From assembly GCF_029212575.1 (NCBI RefSeq), contig NZ_JARGPK010000021.1, positions 22,259 through 86,258 on the forward strand: a DNA stretch of 64,000 nucleotides. The letters run 5' to 3'. A program made the translations under genes and the position numbers. The notes below the pieces were generated by a model. It was not told where the DNA came from. It saw only the letters and a list, made by a program, of their open reading frames with translations, and ran no database searches. Positions 43,674 to 52,414 of this stretch are shown in pieces (within the stretch, counting starts at the first letter, position 1; each line of letters begins with the position of its first letter). The stretch is from Antarcticimicrobium sp. (GTDB lineage: Bacteria > Pseudomonadota > Alphaproteobacteria > Rhodobacterales > Rhodobacteraceae).

Positions 43674-44845
43674 CTTGGGCCCCGGTTAGAAGTGCGAGGC
43701 CGGCCCAGGACCGTGTTGGAGATGATGTTGCGCTGAATCTGGTTGGTGCCCTCGATGATCTGCAGAACCTTGGCATCGCGGAAGTAGCGGTTGATCGGAA
43801 CCTCGCTCGATATGCCCGCCGCCCCGAAAAGCTGGACGGCATCCTGGGCCACCTGCATTGCGTTGTCGGTGGCGAACCGCTTGGCCATCGCGGCCGCCGC
43901 GGCCAGTTCGGTTCCTGTCTTGCCGGCATCCACCAGGGCAGCGGCGCGATAGACCAGCAGCCGCGATGCCTCTACTCCGGTTGCCATGTCGGCGATCATC
44001 CAGCGCACGCCCTGGAAGTCTGACACCGGCTGCCCGAAGGCCTGCCGTTCGAGGATGAAATCGCGCGCCAGCTCCATCGCTCCCTGGGCCAGCCCGACGC
44101 CGCGTGCCCCGATGATCGGACGCGACTGGTTGAACGCTTCCATCACGATCTTGAAGCCTTTGCCCTCCGGGCCGATCCGATTCGCGGCGGGCACGATCAT
44201 GTCCTCGAAGTGCAGAGCATTCGACGGCACGCCCCGGGCGCCGAGCTTGTCTTCCTTATGGCCAAGTTCGAGTCCTTTCGTGCCCTTCTCGACGATGAAG
44301 AAGTTGATCTCTCCGGTGCTGTCGCTGGCGCCGGTCTTGGCCGCGACCAGAACGAAGTCGGCGACCGCCGAGTTGGTGCTCCAGATTTTCTGGCCATTGA
44401 TGCGATAAGCATCGCCCTCGCGCACCGCGCGGGTGCGGATTCCGGCAACATCCGACCCGCTTTGCGGTTCGGTGACCGCCAGCGCGCTCCGCAGGCTGCC
44501 ATCGGCCAGGCCGGGCAGGAAGCGCGCTTTCTGCGCCTCGTCACCGCCGAACAGGATCGCGCCGAACGGGACCCACTGCACGATCAGCAGATAGGCGGTA
44601 TTATAGCAGACGCGCGCCAGTTCCTCGACCGCCACGCAGGCGGCAAGCTGGCTTCCCATGCCGCCGTGCTCGGCCGGAAACGGCAGTGTGAACATCCCCA
44701 GTTCGCGCAGCAGATCGAACATGTCCTGCGGGTACTCCCCGCTGCGGTCGATTTCGTGGGCGCGGGGCGCCACACGCTCGTTGGCGACGCGCCGCACCAT
44801 CTGCTGCACTTCCCTGACATCCTCGGGCAGATCAAACATCATCAT
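43670..44845 (-). CDS. acyl-CoA dehydrogenase, MCAD-type base, inside the ABC operon
   Basis: ACAD of 391 residues: AVTEPQSGSD near 129, WSTNSAVADF, QAFGQPVSDFQGV, FGAAGISSEVPINRYFRD, and IIEGTNQIQ with the MCAD-position Glu. GGGAG precedes the ATG; the start abuts the TGA of the LivM-LivG gene and the stop overlaps livF. Being embedded between two transporter genes it should act on the imported compound after CoA loading, perhaps by the divergent CaiB at 49180. The butyryl/short-branched-chain type is closest, but substrate is open. Confidence 0.92.
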   Translation of the reverse strand: MMMFDLPEDVREVQQMVRRVANERVAPRAHEIDRSGEYPQDMFDLLRELGMFTLPFPAEHGGMGSQLAACVAVEELARVCYNTAYLLIVQWVPFGAILFGGDEAQKARFLPGLADGSLRSALAVTEPQSGSDVAGIRTRAVREGDAYRINGQKIWSTNSAVADFVLVAAKTGASDSTGEINFFIVEKGTKGLELGHKEDKLGARGVPSNALHFEDMIVPAANRIGPEGKGFKIVMEAFNQSRPIIGARGVGLAQGAMELARDFILERQAFGQPVSDFQGVRWMIADMATGVEASRLLVYRAAALVDAGKTGTELAAAAAMAKRFATDNAMQVAQDAVQLFGAAGISSEVPINRYFRDAKVLQIIEGTNQIQRNIISNTVLGRPRTSNRGPR

Positions 44846-46723
44846 TCAGGTTTCTCCCTTGTCGGTGTTGTCGGATGCTGCGGCGGCAGCGGCAGCGGCT
44901 TGTTGCGCGCGCTTGCCGAGATAGGCTTCGATCACCTGCGGATCCCGACTGACCTCGCTTGGCAGCCCCTCGGCTATCACCATGCCCGCGTCGAGCACCA
45001 CAATCCGGTCGCAAAGCTCCATCACCGCATGCATCACATGCTCGATGATCACCACGGTAATCCCTTCCGCGCGCAGGCTGCGGATCAGCGCGATCACGCT
45101 TGTCACCTCGGTCGGGGTAAGCCCCGCCATGACTTCGTCGAGCAGCAATAGGGAAGGTCCCGTTGCGAGGGCGCGCGCGATTTCCAGGCGACGCCGATCC
45201 GACAGCGTGAGTTCTGCGCAAGGCACATCCCGGCGGGTCTCAAGCCCGACCCGGACAAGCACCCGCCCGGCGATGCTGCGGGCTTCGTCGTAGGAGCGGT
45301 CGGGAAGCGCTGCTGTGAATGCCGCCTCGGCCACCGTGAAGGACGCAAACGTCTGCGTGATCTGGAAGGTGCGCGCGATGCCCAGTTGGGTGCATTCGTG
45401 CGGGGCCAGCCCGTCGACGCGCTGTCCGAGCAGGGTTATCCGGCCGCGGCTTGGGGGAAAGGCACCGCCGAGCAGATTGAAGAAGGTCGTCTTGCCGGCG
45501 CCGTTGGGGCCGATCAGGCCGAGGATTTCACCCTGACGGACCTCGAGATCGACCGATTGCAGCGCCGTCACGCCGCCAAAGTCGCGGCCCACGCCTTCGG
45601 CGCTGAGGATTTTCCCGCCATCCTTGAGGTCGGCGGCGTGGCGCCGAGGCAACGGCCCTGTATCGACCGAATGCGGCAGGGCAAGGGTGAAGCCGGAAAA
45701 CCATCGCCCGCCCAGTGCCCTGCGCAACTGCCCGATCAGCCCGCCCGGCAGAAGCAGAATCACCGCGACAAGGGCGGCCCCGTAGACCAGCTGGTGCGCG
45801 CCAGCCCCAAGCGACATCAACTGCACGCGCATGATCTCGCCCAGGGGGAAGAGCACAAGGGTGCCCACGACCGGCCCCAGAAGTGTTCCGGTGCCACCGA
45901 CAACCGAGAACAGCAGGATCAGAATGATTACATGTACCCCCAGCACCGAATGCGGGTCTATGAAGCCCACGAACTGCGCGTAGAAGCCGCCCGCCACCGA
46001 GGTCGCCGCAGCGCTGATGGCGAAGGCGAGCTGCTTGGACCTGAAGAGGTTGATGCCTGACGCCGCCGCTGCGGCCTCGTTGTCCCGGGTGGCGCGCCAG
46101 ATGAAGCCGTGGCGCGAATTCAGAAGCGCCTGCAGGACGAGAAGGAGCACGGTGTTGAATACCGCGATGACGAGCAGATAGGGCCAGAGATCATGAAAGC
46201 GCAGGGCCGCAAGACCGGTCTCGTCAAGCGGCATGAACATGCCGTTGGTGCCACCGAGTGCTCTGACCCCCGACACCCCGTAGAAAAGCGCATAGGCCAG
46301 GGCGAGCGTCAGGAGCGCAAAGACGAGGTGGCTGAGACCTTTCCGGAACGGAACGTAACCCGCCGCCAGTGCGAGAACGACCGACAGGGCCATGCCGAAG
46401 ATCATCCCCAGCCAGGGACTGACCCCAAAAGTGGTCGCAAGGTAGATGGTGCAGTAAGCACCGACACCGAAGAAGGCCCCGTGGCCGAAGGAGACCTGGC
46501 CGACATAGCCGCCGATCAGGTTCCAGGCCGTGCAGAGGTAGCACCACACGAGCATCATCACCGCGACGCTGACCCAGTAGGCGTTCAGAACGGTGAGGGC
46601 GATCACCACCGCCACCCAGATGACCAGGACGGCGACTGCACCCTCGCTGCGCAGCACGCCTGCTATGGCACCCGCCGGGGATCGACCAAGGAGGCGGGCT
46701 GCGGTATCCGGTTTGCCGCTCAT
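44846..46723 (-). CDS. ABC transporter permease-ATPase fusion, LivM-LivG
   Basis: A 625-residue fusion. Residues about 1-340 are a LivM-type permease with hydrophobic segments and GYVGQVSFGHGAFFGVGAY; residues about 370-625 are a LivG ATPase with Walker A GPNGAGKTT near 405 and Walker B LLLDEVMAGLTP near 530. The ABC signature is degenerate, TLSDRRRLEIARAL where LivG usually has AYGxQRRLE. Ala/Asp-rich tail. Overlaps livH by 4 nt. LivM-LivG fusions occur elsewhere but are uncommon. Confidence 0.92.
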   Translation of the reverse strand: MSGKPDTAARLLGRSPAGAIAGVLRSEGAVAVLVIWVAVVIALTVLNAYWVSVAVMMLVWCYLCTAWNLIGGYVGQVSFGHGAFFGVGAYCTIYLATTFGVSPWLGMIFGMALSVVLALAAGYVPFRKGLSHLVFALLTLALAYALFYGVSGVRALGGTNGMFMPLDETGLAALRFHDLWPYLLVIAVFNTVLLLVLQALLNSRHGFIWRATRDNEAAAAASGINLFRSKQLAFAISAAATSVAGGFYAQFVGFIDPHSVLGVHVIILILLFSVVGGTGTLLGPVVGTLVLFPLGEIMRVQLMSLGAGAHQLVYGAALVAVILLLPGGLIGQLRRALGGRWFSGFTLALPHSVDTGPLPRRHAADLKDGGKILSAEGVGRDFGGVTALQSVDLEVRQGEILGLIGPNGAGKTTFFNLLGGAFPPSRGRITLLGQRVDGLAPHECTQLGIARTFQITQTFASFTVAEAAFTAALPDRSYDEARSIAGRVLVRVGLETRRDVPCAELTLSDRRRLEIARALATGPSLLLLDEVMAGLTPTEVTSVIALIRSLRAEGITVVIIEHVMHAVMELCDRIVVLDAGMVIAEGLPSEVSRDPQVIEAYLGKRAQQAAAAAAAASDNTDKGET

Positions 46724-47595
46724 ACTGTCGCCCCCCGCCCCAGAAGGCCGTGCGGCCTCAGAAGCAGCACGGCGCCGAACAAGATGTAAAGCCCCGCCGG
46801 CGCCGATGCGCTGTTGAAGATGGCGCCGGCCAGGGCCTCGGCCACGCCGAGAACCAGCGCTGCCACCATCGCACCGCGCAGATCACCTAGACCGCCCAGC
46901 ACCACGATCATCAGAGATAGAACGCTGAACTGAAGCCCCACCACCGGGGTGACATGATAGAACCCCATCAGGCAGCCGGCGGCGACCGCCAGCGACCCCG
47001 TCGCGCCGACGAAGACCCACATCTGCACGCGCTGCACCTTCACGCCGCATAGTTGGGCCATCACCGGGTCTTCCGCCGTGGCACGGACGCGGTACCCCCA
47101 GACGGTCGCCGAGAGAAACCAGGCCAGCAACCCCGACGCCACCAGGGCGATGACGAAGCCTATCAGCAACGGCACGCTTACCACGATGGCGCCCAGATGG
47201 ATTGTCGAGGCGCCGAGTTCGGTCCTCACGTTGAAAAGATCGGCCCCGAACCACAGGAACGCCGCGCTCTGGATCACGAATGACAGCCCAATGGTCAGCT
47301 GCGCCTGAACGAGAGGGGCAGAGCCGACGATCGGCCGGATGAGCAGCCCGAAGACCGCCCATCCGATCGCCATCATGGCAGGCACTATCAGGAGGCCCGC
47401 GAGGAACGGCGAGAGACCCGTGGAGGCGCTGACCAGCACCACGCCATACATGCCGACCATGAGCAGGTCGCCATGGGCGAAGTTCAGCACTCCCATGACA
47501 CCGAACACCAAGGCCAGGGCCAGGGCGATAAGCGCATAAATGCCACCCATCAGGAACCCCGACACGGCCGCCTGAAAAAGAAGCTCAACACTCAT
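46720..47595 (-). CDS. livH: ABC transporter permease LivH
   Basis: A 291-residue permease with about eight hydrophobic segments. LMGGIYALIALALALVFGV near the start and VLNFAHGDLLMVGMY are the LivH signature. GTG 47604 is possible, but ATG 47595 has GGAG 8 nt upstream and gives the standard N terminus. It follows the binding protein by 27 nt. Confidence 0.92.
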   Translation of the reverse strand: MSVELLFQAAVSGFLMGGIYALIALALALVFGVMGVLNFAHGDLLMVGMYGVVLVSASTGLSPFLAGLLIVPAMMAIGWAVFGLLIRPIVGSAPLVQAQLTIGLSFVIQSAAFLWFGADLFNVRTELGASTIHLGAIVVSVPLLIGFVIALVASGLLAWFLSATVWGYRVRATAEDPVMAQLCGVKVQRVQMWVFVGATGSLAVAAGCLMGFYHVTPVVGLQFSVLSLMIVVLGGLGDLRGAMVAALVLGVAEALAGAIFNSASAPAGLYILFGAVLLLRPHGLLGRGATV

Positions 47596-47622
47596 CCTGC
47601 CCACTCCCGTACAGTTTTCGCA

Positions 47623-48831
47623 TCAGTTCAGAGGATTGGGCTCTTCCACAGCCACCTCTGGCGGCCAGACCGTGACCTTTTTCGTGCCGCCGTTCTTCCA
47701 TTGCGCGATCAGGTTCTGCGATCCGACGTTCCTGCCGTGTTCGTCGAATTTGATCCGCGAGAACGGCGAGATCAGCTGATCGCCGGGGATGTCGATCTCA
47801 AGGATGGCGGCGCGGAGGTTCTCGGTCGTCAGTTCCTGGCCGGACTCAAGCGTCTTCTCCAGCGCGGCCTTCAGCGTGTAGACACCGCGGTAGCACATCG
47901 ACGCATAGCTTGACGGCACGATGCCGTGCCGTTCCTCGTAGGCCTTCACAAAACGCTGGGCGCGGTCCATGTCGGGATTGAAGTAGTCCACCGTGCTGAG
48001 ATTGACGTCCTCGATGAAGCCCCTGTCCACCAGTTGCGGGATGCGCACATCACCCGGACCGCCGCCGATTCCGACAATGTAGGGCTTGAAGTCAAGCTGC
48101 TGCATTGCCTGGAGCCCGGTCACCACATCTTCGGTGTAGCCGGCCCAGATCACCACGTTGGCACCCGATGTCTGCACCCGCTTGACCGGCGGCAGAAGGT
48201 TGCGATCGCTGCGCGAATACGGCGCGCTGGCGGCGATCTCGATGCCCCGGGCCTCCAGCAGGGCTTCGATCCGCTCGATGGTTCCGGCGCCACGCGGGCT
48301 GTCTTCGTAAAGCAACGCCGGGACGACGTCGCCTTGCGTCATCAGGTGTTCGAAGAATTCCACGACCGTGGCCGCCTCGGTATCGGCGGTGATCTGATCG
48401 GAGAAATACCATTTGTAACCGCGCTCGAGGAGCTCGGCCGACACCGCCGACGAGTTCAGGTAAGGAACCCGCGCCTGCTCGGCGAACTGCGCCGCAGCCG
48501 ATGTGCCTGCGCTGATCTCGCAGCCAAGGATGACCGGAGCCCGCTCGAGGCGGGTCAACCGCTCCATCACCTGGCGCACCACCCCGGGATTGCCCTGTGT
48601 GTCGTATAGTTGGATCTTCAGCGGCCGACCGGCGACGCCGCCATCGGCGTTGATGTGCTCAAGGGCAACTGCGATCCCCTTTTGCGCATCCTGTCCGGTC
48701 ACGGCGACCGCTCCCGACATGGCGGCGATCGCCGGTATCACGATTTCTTCGGCTTGGGCCAGCGCAGGTGAAGACGTCAGCGGCGCAATGGCAACGGCCA
48801 GGCCGATAACGGCCTGTAGAAACTTGTTCAT
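47623..48831 (-). CDS. livK: ABC transporter substrate-binding protein (LivK/urt-type family)
   Basis: A 402-residue periplasmic binding protein with a signal peptide (hydrophobic AVIGLAVAIAPL, cleavage near ALAQ at residue 26). VTGQDAQKGIAVALEHINADGG and LYDTQGNP are typical of type I branched-chain amino-acid-family binding proteins; WAGYTEDVVTG lies in the second lobe. GGGAGGAG precedes the ATG. Head of the minus-strand ABC operon, divergent from the CaiB gene at 49180. Ligand unknown. Confidence 0.92.
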   Translation of the reverse strand: MNKFLQAVIGLAVAIAPLTSSPALAQAEEIVIPAIAAMSGAVAVTGQDAQKGIAVALEHINADGGVAGRPLKIQLYDTQGNPGVVRQVMERLTRLERAPVILGCEISAGTSAAAQFAEQARVPYLNSSAVSAELLERGYKWYFSDQITADTEAATVVEFFEHLMTQGDVVPALLYEDSPRGAGTIERIEALLEARGIEIAASAPYSRSDRNLLPPVKRVQTSGANVVIWAGYTEDVVTGLQAMQQLDFKPYIVGIGGGPGDVRIPQLVDRGFIEDVNLSTVDYFNPDMDRAQRFVKAYEERHGIVPSSYASMCYRGVYTLKAALEKTLESGQELTTENLRAAILEIDIPGDQLISPFSRIKFDEHGRNVGSQNLIAQWKNGGTKKVTVWPPEVAVEEPNPLN

Positions 48832-49179
48832 TGTGGCTCCTCCCTAAAATCCCGCAAGTCCGAAAGCGGCATCGGCCGATGGCAGGACTCCGGTGACCTA
48901 GGGTAAGCGGGGCGGTCAGCCTGCGCCAAGAACTCCGGGCCGGGCAAGCCTTTTGCGCACAGATGTGTTTTTAGGTCTGCGGCGGTTGAGCGCTCTTGGC
49001 GACGCCGTTCTAATGGCCTGCGGAACCGCTTTCACGAGTCGCTCCCGAATAGTGTGGGTCTTGCAGGGACGCTTCCGCAGGATTGCGGCGCTGCGCCCTT
49101 GGGTTGCGGGCCGACTGACCGCCAGACCACGGCGCGCATTGCTGACTCGAAGGGTGCGATACCGCAAAGGGAAAAGAAA
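48832..49179. other. divergent intergenic region of 348 bp
   Basis: Between the ABC operon and CaiB. It contains the near-palindrome at 48958-48967 and no gene. I find no clear -35/-10 pair. In-frame upstream extension of CaiB is not conserved. Confidence 0.6.
48958..48967. promoter_or_regulatory. putative operator, CACAGATGTG
   Basis: One mismatch from CACATATGTG, flanked by TTTTGCG on the left and TTTTT on the right. It is 127 bp upstream of the LivK start and 213 bp upstream of CaiB, so it could control both operons. Confidence 0.4.
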
Positions 49180-50382
49180 ATGGACAGTCAGCCGCAGCAG
49201 CCATCACCGCAGCAGCCAGCCGAGGGGGACGGCCCGCTTGCCGGTTACAGGGTGCTTGATCTTTCGGTCAACGTGCTTGGGCCGGTGGCGACCCAGATCC
49301 TCGGCGACATGGGGGCCGACGTCATCAAGATCGAGTCACCCGACGGCGACTACACACGCCAGGTGGGGCCGTCGCGCAACCCGAAGATGGGGGCACTGTT
49401 CCTCAACACAAACCGCAACAAACGCTCGGTCGTGCTCGACCTGAAGAAACCCGACGCGCGGGCAGCGCTCCTTGATCTGGTGCGTTCCGCGGACGTGCTG
49501 GTGCATTCGATGCGCCCCGGCGCCGCCGAACGGCTGGGCGTCGGTTACGAGGCGATCCGCGCGGTCAATCCCCGCATCATTCACGCCTCGGCTTCTGGCT
49601 TCCGGCTGGATAGCGAGCGCCGCGACTGGCCTGCTTTCGACGATGTGATCCAGGGCGCCAGCGGCGTAGCCGGGATGATGGCCCGGGCCACCGGCGAGCC
49701 GCGCTATTACCCCACGGTAATCGCCGACAAACTATGCGGTTACATCCTGGCATCGTCCATAGCGATGGCCTTCGTCTGGCGCGAGCGCACCGGCCACGGG
49801 CAGCAGGTAAACGTGCCGATGATGGATGCGATGGTCAACTTCAATCTGATCGAGCATCTCTGGGGCGCAACGCTCGACCGGCCCGATCTGGGCATGGGTT
49901 ACAGCCGTGTATTCTCGCCCCATCGTCGGCCTTATCCAACGCAGGACGGGCACATCTGTGTGATGGCGGCGATGGACAACCAGTGGCTGCGTCTCTTCGA
50001 CGCCATAGGCCGGCCCGAGCTGCGCGACGATCCACGATTTGCCACAGCAGAGTTGCGCACCGATCACATTGACAAGTTATATGGGATCCTCGCCGAGGCA
50101 ATCGCGGGGAATACAACCGCCGAGTGGCGCCGCCGGTTCGACGCGGCCGACGTGCCGAATGGACCGGCCAACAGCCTGGAGGATCTTCTGGTTGATCCCT
50201 ACCTGGTTCAAACCGGTTATTTCGAGCGCCACGAGCACCCGACAGAGGGTGCCGTCGTGACGCCCCGGATACCGGTCCAGTTCTCGGACAGCCCCGGCCG
50301 GGTGCGCCGGCTGCCACCGCGGCTGGGCGAGCACACGGAGGAAGTTCTGTCCGAAATCCGCCTTCCGCGCGCCGACGCCTGA
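49180..50382 (+). CDS. CaiB/BaiF CoA-transferase
   Basis: A 400-residue family III transferase with a Gln/Pro-rich N terminus. LAGYRVLDLSVNVLGPVATQ and DMGADVIKIESPDGD open the fold; WPAFDDVIQGASG near 148-160 keeps the catalytic Asp. The frame is open from 49054, but ATG 49180, with AAGGGA upstream, is better. It stands alone on the plus strand, divergent from the ABC importer with the embedded ACAD, and probably loads CoA on that importer's substrate. Confidence 0.92.
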   Translation: MDSQPQQPSPQQPAEGDGPLAGYRVLDLSVNVLGPVATQILGDMGADVIKIESPDGDYTRQVGPSRNPKMGALFLNTNRNKRSVVLDLKKPDARAALLDLVRSADVLVHSMRPGAAERLGVGYEAIRAVNPRIIHASASGFRLDSERRDWPAFDDVIQGASGVAGMMARATGEPRYYPTVIADKLCGYILASSIAMAFVWRERTGHGQQVNVPMMDAMVNFNLIEHLWGATLDRPDLGMGYSRVFSPHRRPYPTQDGHICVMAAMDNQWLRLFDAIGRPELRDDPRFATAELRTDHIDKLYGILAEAIAGNTTAEWRRRFDAADVPNGPANSLEDLLVDPYLVQTGYFERHEHPTEGAVVTPRIPVQFSDSPGRVRRLPPRLGEHTEEVLSEIRLPRADA

Positions 50383-50393
50383 CGGAACCAGGC

Positions 50394-50453
50394 CAGGCGG
50401 GCAGCCGGTGCCCGGTTGGCCAGGATCGGTTCGCGGCCAACCGGACCCGCCTG
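50394..50453 (+). terminator. large structured hairpin after CaiB, probable terminator
   Basis: Inner stem CCGGTTGGCC/GGCCAACCGG (10 bp, 13-nt loop) nested in outer arms CAGGCGGG/CCCGCCTG (8 bp, separated from the inner stem by 10 nt and 1 nt). It begins 12 nt after the CaiB stop. No T-tract, so termination may depend on Rho or pausing. Confidence 0.5.
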
Positions 50454-50478
50454 TCCCAAACTTCCGGCTCCGCCCATT

Positions 50479-50691
<213 letters not shown>

Positions 50692-51261
50692 TTATCCATC
50701 CAGGATTTCTTTCGAGATGGTCGTTCATGCGGCCTTTCGATGAAGCATGGACCGGATCAGCCATACACAAAAGGTCGGACACTCTCGCTGCCGCCCATCT
50801 GCGCCATATCGCCGGAACCCAATGGGCGACCCGAACATACATGAACATGACACCGCTATACGCGGATCAAACCCAAGGAGCCGTCGTCGCATGACCGAAA
50901 GTGCGAAAGACTCTGGACACTACCTTTCATCATACACAGCGCTGCTACTCAAACGAATGTCGGAGTGGAATAGCCTGCTCGGGTAACCTCGCCAGGTTTT
51001 TTCACTACCTCTGATTCAGATTCTCAGATGTGCCTGTGCTCAGAAGGGAGCGCTGAGCGGCACGTTGAACCCAATTCGCCCGCGCCGTTCGCGCATCAAC
51101 TCGTCGCCGAGATCGGGACCGGCGTGGCGCATCTACGCCAGATCAATGTGGCCGAACGTATGCACGGCTCGCCCGGACTTCAGCTGCATAACGGGCGACC
51201 AGGCTGAGTGTCGAAGGGCAGGATTCAGATGCACCCACCGGCTGACTTCTGCGCGTCTTTG

Positions 51262-51296
51262 GTGGCCCGGCCCGACACAGGAACCGGGCCGACCAC
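51262..51296 (-). terminator. hairpin after the TRAP operon
   Basis: Read on the minus strand, GTGGTCGGCCC pairs with GGGCCGGGCCAC (one bulge), 12-nt loop, starting about 10 nt after the DctP stop. No T-tract. Confidence 0.5.
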
Positions 51297-51305
51297 GATC
51301 TGGTA

Positions 51306-52352
51306 TCAGTTCCTTTTCAGCGCGGACCGGAAGGCTTCCAGGATCTCGGTTCCGGGCTTGCCTTGGGCATCGAGTTGCTCGGCCCATTCGGACCCCACCG
51401 TCGACAGGATCTGGTTCAGCTTTTCGACATCTCCGGCGGGCAGGTCAACGAAGGTCACGCCCGCCTCGGCGATCTGCTGCTTGACTTCAAGGTTCTGTCG
51501 GTCGGCAGTTTCGCATCCTTCCCTAGTCAAATCTTCGCCAATCGCGGTCATCGCCTGCTGGACGTCCTCGGGAAGACTGTCCCACTTTTCGTGGCTGATC
51601 ACGTAAGTCGCCACGAAGGATCCGAAGTTCATCCCCTGCGTGCCCCAGTCGAGGAATGTCTCCATGCCGTAGGGCGTGACGCTGGGATAGGGGAAGAGCC
51701 CGGCGTCGATCGTCCCGCGGGACAAAGCCTCGCGCACTTCCGGCGCCGGCATCTGCACCGGCACACCGCCGATCTTCTGGATGGTCAGGTCAAGCGCGCC
51801 GCCGGTTGAACGGATCTTCAGGCCTTCCATGCTGTCCAGCCCGCTGATCTCGCGGCTCGACGTCAGCAGGTTGTAGGGTGGCAGCACCATCGCCATCAGC
51901 AGGCGCACGCCGTTCGGCGCGAATTCGGCCTGGTCTAGCGCGCCGCCGGGCTTGGCAATCTCCCAATAGGCCATCGTGCCCTCACACGAGGTTGAAAACG
52001 CCTCGGGCAATTGCCCGACCGCCGAAAGGGGCATCTTGTCGCTGACATAGGAGGGGCCGACATAGCCGATATCGGTCACGCCGGTCTGGGTCAGCGAGAG
52101 CAGGTCCTTGGCCTTGCCGAGTTGCTGAGCCGGGAAGTACGCGAACTCGGTTTTCCCGGTTCGCTCGCTCACCCGTTCCATGAAAGGTTCGATCAGGCTC
52201 TGGGCAATGTAATGGCCGGTGGGCAGGCTGTCGGCCGCGCGCAGTTCGATCTCCTGCGCTGCAACCGGCTGCACGGCGAGCGGCAGCAAGGCAACGCTCA
52301 GGGCCCAGCCCGCTGTCCGTACGGGCGATGGGAATTTGGATATTCTGGTCAT
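51306..52352 (-). CDS. dctP: TRAP transporter solute-binding protein DctP
   Basis: Periplasmic DctP protein of 348 residues. Signal peptide with hydrophobic core and cleavage near VAAQ at residue 32. ADSLPTGHYI matches the ADTFPPGHYI of the 30822 protein. GLKIRSTGG keeps the carboxylate-binding Arg, unlike that homologue. The frame opens earlier; ATG 52352 with GGAGGAG upstream is chosen. Last gene of a Q-M-P-ordered TRAP operon, 62 nt after dctM. Confidence 0.92.
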   Translation of the reverse strand: MTRISKFPSPVRTAGWALSVALLPLAVQPVAAQEIELRAADSLPTGHYIAQSLIEPFMERVSERTGKTEFAYFPAQQLGKAKDLLSLTQTGVTDIGYVGPSYVSDKMPLSAVGQLPEAFSTSCEGTMAYWEIAKPGGALDQAEFAPNGVRLLMAMVLPPYNLLTSSREISGLDSMEGLKIRSTGGALDLTIQKIGGVPVQMPAPEVREALSRGTIDAGLFPYPSVTPYGMETFLDWGTQGMNFGSFVATYVISHEKWDSLPEDVQQAMTAIGEDLTREGCETADRQNLEVKQQIAEAGVTFVDLPAGDVEKLNQILSTVGSEWAEQLDAQGKPGTEILEAFRSALKRN

Positions 52353-52414
52353 GATTTCATTCTCCTCCTGTATTCTAGGGTTATGGACTGGCGCTATTGC
52401 GCAGGCCGACGTCG

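Noticed and set aside
51049..51160. short minus-strand peptide ending RIGFNVPLSAPF, possibly the tail of a lost gene
   Set aside because: Looks protein-like but is too short, and the opposite strand has an equally plausible reading; could not be assigned.
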